This document shows positions 58,406 to 64,000 of a stretch of DNA of 64,000 nucleotides, in pieces (positions within the stretch are counted from its first letter, which is position 1; each line of letters starts with the position of its first letter). This stretch comes from Cyanoderma ruficeps. Its lineage: Eukaryota > Chordata > Aves > Passeriformes > Timaliidae. The translations under genes and the position numbers were made by a program. The DNA lies in contig VZDJ01000346.1 of the NCBI GenBank assembly GCA_008694505.1, positions 12,449,402 to 12,513,401 on the forward strand, in the 5' to 3' direction. The notes under the pieces were generated by a model. The model did not search any database. It was not told where the DNA came from and saw only the letters and a list, made by a program, of their open reading frames with translations.

Positions 58406-60144
58406 GGCAAAGGCAAGCAGAGACCAAGCTTTATAAAGCTCACAGTATAAAGTTAAAATTGCAATGTTGGATTATAGTTTGAAACTGAGGACACAAACAC
58501 AGGATCCTAGAACATCTGTCTTCTTGCAGACTCTTCTTGCTCGGATATCAAGACAAATTTTTCAAAAATAGAAGCATTTTTAAGTTTTTAGAGCCTTCTT
58601 CTACAAATTTTTACCCAAAAGGGGCTGAAAACCACATGCACAGACATTACCAAAGGAGCACATTTAGTGCAAGTTACCATTTTAGGTCACCAGCTGCTGT
58701 GCATTCAAGTCTATGCTCTGATTTTGTTGGGTTATTTTCTTTTTTTCTTTTAAATTACTTGGCTGATAACTACAACACAAACTTCAGCCACACCACTCTT
58801 TGTTCTTATGAGCTTTTATTATCCTGCCTCTCTGCAGAGTTGCCCCCATGGGCTGTCAAGTCCTTCTCAGGTGCTGGGTCAGCACAGTAGGTTAGCAGAG
58901 GGAGGATGACTCAAGACATTCCTGAAACCAGCATAACTTTGCAGATCTGTTTTAAATATTAAATTGGCTACGCGACTTCATAGAAATCTGCCAGTTCAAA
59001 CCTGGTTTACTGAAAACAAAAGTATTATGCAACAAAAGAAAGTGTCTTTAGGGTCTCAAGAGATTTTTAATAGAGGCCACCCAGGGAGCAGCACACCAAA
59101 AGGACCTACACTTAATTGTTAATTTTTTTAATATTTAAAATTATTCACAGCCTTATGTAGTGATCTGGTAGTTTTATCTTGTATGGCTGGATAATTGAGG
59201 TTGTTCAACTGATGACTTCACCAGCAGAGTCAGGTAAAAAACAAGGAAAAGCCCACCACCCTCTGGAACCAGTAGCTGATAAGCTTTACTCTCACCTTCA
59301 CACATCTGCACACCACATTCCAATTCCCTCTTTGCTCCCATCCCCCCCATAGGACTCACAAAGTTCAGCGTGACAGCATTCGACTCCAATCTTGTACAAA
59401 CAATCCTACTGGGTGGCAGGCAGGACAAGAAGCGAAGCAATCTGGTGTGAAAACAGCTCACTCAGTGGGACATTTTCTGAGTGTTGGAGTCCTCTGGCAC
59501 CAGCCTCACTAGGTGAGATCCCCTTGCTGGGAAAAGAATCCTTACCCTTCATGGTATATGTATGATTCTTCAGCACTCTGTTAACCTTTTTGTAACGAGA
59601 CACCCTAACAGGCCAACTGCCTCACACTCCTGAAACAATTCCCATCTCCTCTTGCTTAAAAGACTTGAGATATAACTTTTCCTACACTTCATCTTTTAAC
59701 TATTTTCATTCCCAACCCAATTTCTCAAAGACATACAAGAAGACAAACAAACAAATGATGACAGATGCATGGATGCATCCCTCCTCCCACTGTCGGCAGG
59801 GATTGCCTTACTGTAACCACATCAAATAATATATGACCATTTATGCTAAAGCAGTTGTTGCTTAACACATGGTGGGCAATCCTGTAGACTTCTGACTTCT
59901 CTTTTAGTCTCCCTGGATGTCACTCTCAGTAAATCTTAATCTCCATCTTATTCAAGGTTCCTCAGAGAAGCCTGTATTATCAGAAAAGAGTTATAAGGAA
60001 CAAAGCAGAAACAAGGATGCAAGATGCCTGAACTTATTCACTACTCAGAGTGTTTTTTGGAGTTCCAAACAGCTGAAATCATGTATATGATTTTGACTTA
60101 GGACCAGGCCAATTGCTGAATAGCATGAATATAGCTAAAGGCTA

Positions 60145-60206
60145 CTATATAAATATATAAATATATATACATACACACACACACGGACATGGACATATAT
60201 ATATAG
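60145..60206. repeat. Compound AT/AC microsatellite
   Basis: TATATAAATATATAAATATA runs into ATACATACACACACACAC and then GGACATGGACATATATATAT. The flanks both contain ATATAGCTAAAGG (about 60129 and 60232), suggesting a local duplication. Confidence 0.93.
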
Positions 60207-60269
60207 CTACAGATAAATGCTATACATATGGATATAGCTAAAGGGAACAAAACAGTAAGCCTGCTGGAA

Positions 60270-62430
60270 ACAGACAGGGTGAAACTGTCTCAAAGGGAGA
60301 AAAAGATCTTTCCACAGGAGTTAGGAGGGCTCACTGAAAGAGCTTTAAAGAGATTTGAAGGGAGAAAAGGATAAAACAAGGCTCACTGAAGTCTGAGAGC
60401 AGTACGCCAACATCTGAGGGACAGGGTACTAGCAAGGTCTGTCAGTCTGCTGTCTCAGGGGAGCTAGGGGTGCTTTGGTTCTCTAGAGTGTAGTGATGGT
60501 GAGGATAGGGTTGAATGTTTGTGAGGAGGAACTGGGGGAAAGCCAACAAGGAAGATATCATGGTGGGAGTCTGCAACAGATCCCTCAACCAGGAGAAAGA
60601 GGCAGATAAAATATTTTGTGAGTAGCTGGGAGAAGTTTAACAATTACTCACCCTTGTTTTCATGGGGAGCTTCAGCTTATCAGATGTCTCTTCGAAACAC
60701 AGCACAGCAAAGAGGAAAGATGGAACATGGGGGCACATAACTTCCTGACCAGGCTGGTGAAGGAGCAAACTAGGGAAGGCAACTACTGGACCTGTTGCTG
60801 GGGAATGGAGAAGGACTTGTGGGGGATGTGATGACTGGACTGGAGGTCACTATGCCCATCTTGGGCAGAGTGATCATCATATGACAAGTTTTTGGCTCTT
60901 GGTGAAGTAAGGAAGGGGGTCACCAAAACCTCTACCTTGGGGAAACAGAGTCCAAGAAGGCTAAAAAGTCTTCAAGAAGGAAATCCTAAAGACACAGGAG
61001 CAGGCTGGTGCTACATGCCAAAAGATGATTCAGGGGGAAAGAAGACTATCTGAACAGAGAGTTTTGGCAGGAACTTGGGAAAAAAAACCCAGAGTTTATA
61101 ACCTTTGGAAGAGGGGGCAGACAATTCAGGAGGACCCCAAGGATATCACGAAGTTATGGAGGGAAAAAATTACAAGAGCTAAAGCCCAATAAGAACTTTA
61201 TCTGCTACTTCCATAAACAACAGTAACAATATTTCTATAAATACATCAGTAACAGCAGAAGAGCTAAGGAGAATCTCCACTCCTTATTGAATGTGGGGGG
61301 AAAAGTGACAAAGGATAAGAAAAAGGCTGAGGTATGTAATGTCTTCTTTTCTTCAGTCTGTAAATTAATAAGACTAGTCTTTTTCTGGTACCCAGCTCCC
61401 TGAGCTGAAAGGCAGGAACAGAGAGCAGAATGAAGCCTTCATAATCCACAGGGAAATGGTCAGCAACACCAATTAGACCCATACAATTTTATGTGGACGA
61501 AATCCACACAAGGACACTGAGGAGCTGGTGGAGGATCATTTACTGGTCAGCCAGGGAGGTCCCAGTGGACTGGAGGTTGGCCAATGTGACACCCACCTAG
61601 AAGATGAGTCAGAAAGAGGATTAGGGAACTACAGGCCCATCAGTCTGACCTCAGTGCTGGGGAAGGTCATGGAGAAAATCATCTTAAGTGCCATCATGCA
61701 GCACACACAGGACAAGCATGTTATCAGGCCCAGCCAGCATGAAAGGGAGGTCCTGCCTGACTGACCTCCTCTTCCTCTATGACTAGATGATCCACATGAA
61801 AAATAGGCTGTGGATGTTTCTACATGTACTTTAGTAAAGCCTTAGACACCATTTCCCTCAGCACTGTCCCGGAGAAACTGGCTGCTCACAGCTTGGATGG
61901 GAGTACTCTTCATTCAGCAGAAATCCAGGCTGGACGACGGGGCTTAGAGAGTGGTGGTAAACAGAGCTGGCAGCTGGTCACCAGTGATGCCCTCCAGGCT
62001 GGTGGAGGGTCTGGAGCACAAGTCCTATGAGGAGCTGGCAAGGGAACTGGGGTTATTTAGCCTGGAGAAAAGGAGGATCAGGGAGTACATCATTCTCTAC
62101 AAATACCTGAAAGAAAGTTCTAGCAAGGTGGAGTTCAGTCTTTTCTCCCAAGTAACAAGCAATAGGATGAGAGAAAACAGCCTCAAGTTGTGCCAGGGAG
62201 GTTTAGATTGGATATTAGGAATTTTTTTTCCGTGGAAAGAATTGTCAAGCTTTGGAAAGGGTTCCCCAGGGAAGTGGTTGAATCACCATCCCTGGAGTTA
62301 TTAAAAACAAATGTGTAGATGTGGTGTATAGGAACACGGTTTCGTGGTGGACTTGGTAGTGCTGGGTTAATGGCTGTATTCAATGATCTTAAAGGTCTTT
62401 TCCAACTTAAACAGTTCTATGATCTTGTGG
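60270..62430 (+). mobile_element. CR1 LINE, longest copy in window, internally deleted
   Basis: The element covers ORF2 from the endonuclease region to the 3' tail. It starts with GGGCTCACTGAAAGAGCTTT-type sequence, then has endonuclease-region words (GTGGGAGTCTGCAACAGATC, GAGAAGGACTTGTGGGGGAT) and RT words NYRPISLTSVLGKVMEKIIL, VIRPSQH, DTISLSTVPEKLAAHSLDGS and KQSWQLVTSDA. It then jumps to LEHKSYEELARELGLFSLEK and [20 protein letters not shown], and ends in CAACTTAAACAGTTCTATGA. Frameshifts and stops are frequent, so it is dead. Most of the RT palm and thumb coding region is missing at about 61990-62005. It is antisense to RSPO2. Confidence 0.96.
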
Positions 62431-64000
62431 AGCAAGAATTAGGCTCTGGAGCAGATATATATCAGGCCTCCATGTAGGTTTTTTTGCCATCTTGTCTCAT
62501 GGATCTTCATGAAAACTCTGACTTTCTGGCTACAAAATGTGTCTGAGTTTGACTCTACTGTCCAACTTTCCTTTATTACTGCCACATGTTACTTTTCCCA
62601 AGCACCTTTTCTGTCTATTTCTGGTAAGAAGTTTTTATTGACAACCTTTTGTTTCTGCAGGCAAATTTAGTTATGCTGACTCCTCTGGGCTTCAGCTTCT
62701 CTATAGAAAAGGATAAAATCCATTGTCTCCCATTATCCTATGCTATTATTTGTTCAGGAAATGGACGGCACATCTTTCACAGCTTAAGGTCAACTTGAGA
62801 TATATTAAAGAGTTCAGCAATATATTAATTCTGTAAATTGTATAGGCTTCCCAAGCCATGACATCTGAACCCTCCTCCTTCTTCATCTCCTGAGCAGCCT
62901 TAAAAAATATTTTTTTATTTCTATAGATGTATTTTTTTAGGTTCTTATAGGAATTCTGTGAGATTCAAACTTTGTAAACTGCTCTGAAATCCTCAGATAT
63001 ATTGTATTTACTATTACTTAAACGAACAACTATTTAACTCACACTGAATTTGGACAGTGTTCAAATTCATCACTTAATTAATGGTCACATATTGATGAAT
63101 TTCCCTAGCTTTGGTCTCCTAGCTTTTTTCTTTCTTTAGTACATTAAGAAATTAAAAATCACTGAAGAATTACAATGGTAAGGGGATGGTAATATGATTT
63201 GCATGTAGCATTACAAACAGAAAAATTTGTGAAAGAATCTGAAAATTTCCCGCTGTGCTGCTTAGGCATTAAGCTGAATAATTTCCAGGTAATTTGCATA
63301 CAGTAAGTTACTGTAAATTGTGTACCACTAAATCGATCTTCTTCCACATTGTTGCTTGTTTTCTTTTCAGAGCTTCACAGAAAGCTCTGAATTCTGCAAC
63401 CTTTCCATTATTTCAATTTCTCCCAGAGCCAGGGAAAATTGTGATATGATCTACTAACAAATTACTTGGACAATGAATATATACATTAATAAATCAAATA
63501 CCATAGCACTGGTTTTGGGTACATAAGGATGTCCTCTTGAAGATACCCACTTAACTGTGCCTCTTTTGGCCCTAGATACATAGGCCATAATTAAATCTTG
63601 CAAAATCCTCACTGCCTCAAATTCTTCCACTCCCATCTCAGTTTCTTAACACAGCAAATTGGATGTATTGTTATCACATACAGCTTTCCCAGTTCGCAAA
63701 TAATTGCTCTGTGAAGAGGAAGCGAACACTCTGCCTTCAACAGAAACATCTATACACCTCCTTTTTAATTTCTTCATAACTTCTTTTTTCCCCCCCCATA
63801 TTCGTTTGCAAGAAAAAATAACAAGCTTATAAAACATGGTCTATCACATTCCAGATTACTGACTGCATCACATGCAGTGTAAAACATCACGCTACTCATC
63901 CTCATTTCAGCCCTGCCTGGAACACCCTCCTCATCCCAGTGTGCCAGGCAGGCAGGTCTCCTCCAGCCAAATCCCTCACAGAGTCTAGCTCCTTCCACAA

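Larger units (their letters stand above)
58143..64000 (-). other. RSPO2: RSPO2 intron upstream of the Furin 1 exon (3' part, incomplete)
   Basis: This stretch ends at the TTTTGCAG acceptor of the Furin 1 exon. No minus-strand match to an RSPO2 signal-peptide exon was seen up to 64000, so it is read as the 3' end of a longer intron. It contains a small 18-bp duplication near 58.4 kb, an AT/AC microsatellite at 60.15 kb and a large CR1 copy. Outside these, 58410-60140 and 62430-64000 hold nothing I can identify. Confidence 0.8.

Overview
The window is vertebrate, almost certainly avian, nuclear DNA. It is AT-rich and intronic in character, it carries many CR1 LINE fragments of the bird/reptile type, and it holds a solo LTR that matches a widespread avian ERVL-type LTR. 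No bacterial or organelle features are present. One ambiguous base (N) lies at 14055. I cannot name the species.

The only gene I can support is RSPO2 (R-spondin 2), read on the minus strand. Three consecutive internal coding exons are present with canonical splice sites and matching phases: Furin-like repeat 1 (57954-58142), Furin-like repeat 2 (51874-52017) and the thrombospondin type 1 domain (50972-51160). They are 189, 144 and 189 nt, all in phase 1, so they join without a frameshift or stop and line up without gaps to residues about 32-206 of human RSPO2 as I remember it. The signal-peptide exon (upstream, above 64000) and the exon for the basic C-terminal tail (downstream, below 1) were not found. 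The window therefore appears to lie wholly inside RSPO2, and its last intron is at least about 51 kb long.

Layout: 1-50971 is the 5' part (in transcript order) of the last intron. It holds CR1 pieces at about 7.4, 11.5, 17.2, 19.6-20.2, 27.4, 32.2, 41.9-42.9, 45.5, 46.6-47.1 and 50.1 kb, an ERVL-type solo LTR at 27.7-28.2 kb, LTR-like promoter segments at 5.9-6.3 and 30.15-30.5 kb, and a 32/33-bp minisatellite at 25.6-26.2 kb. 51161-51873 and 52018-57953 are short and medium introns between the exons. 58143-64000 is the 3' part of the large intron before the first Furin exon and contains the longest CR1 copy (60270-62430), which has an internal deletion.

The exons act together: the two Furin repeats bridge ZNRF3/RNF43 and LGR4/5/6 to raise Wnt receptor levels, and the TSP1 domain with the missing basic tail binds heparan sulfate. 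I saw no CRISPR array, tRNA, rRNA or previously undescribed multi-gene system. The most interesting items are structural: the E-box-bearing minisatellite, a 24-bp exact direct repeat around a scrambled CR1 segment, a 21-bp-stem hairpin, and two unassigned sense-strand coding-like relics in the last intron.
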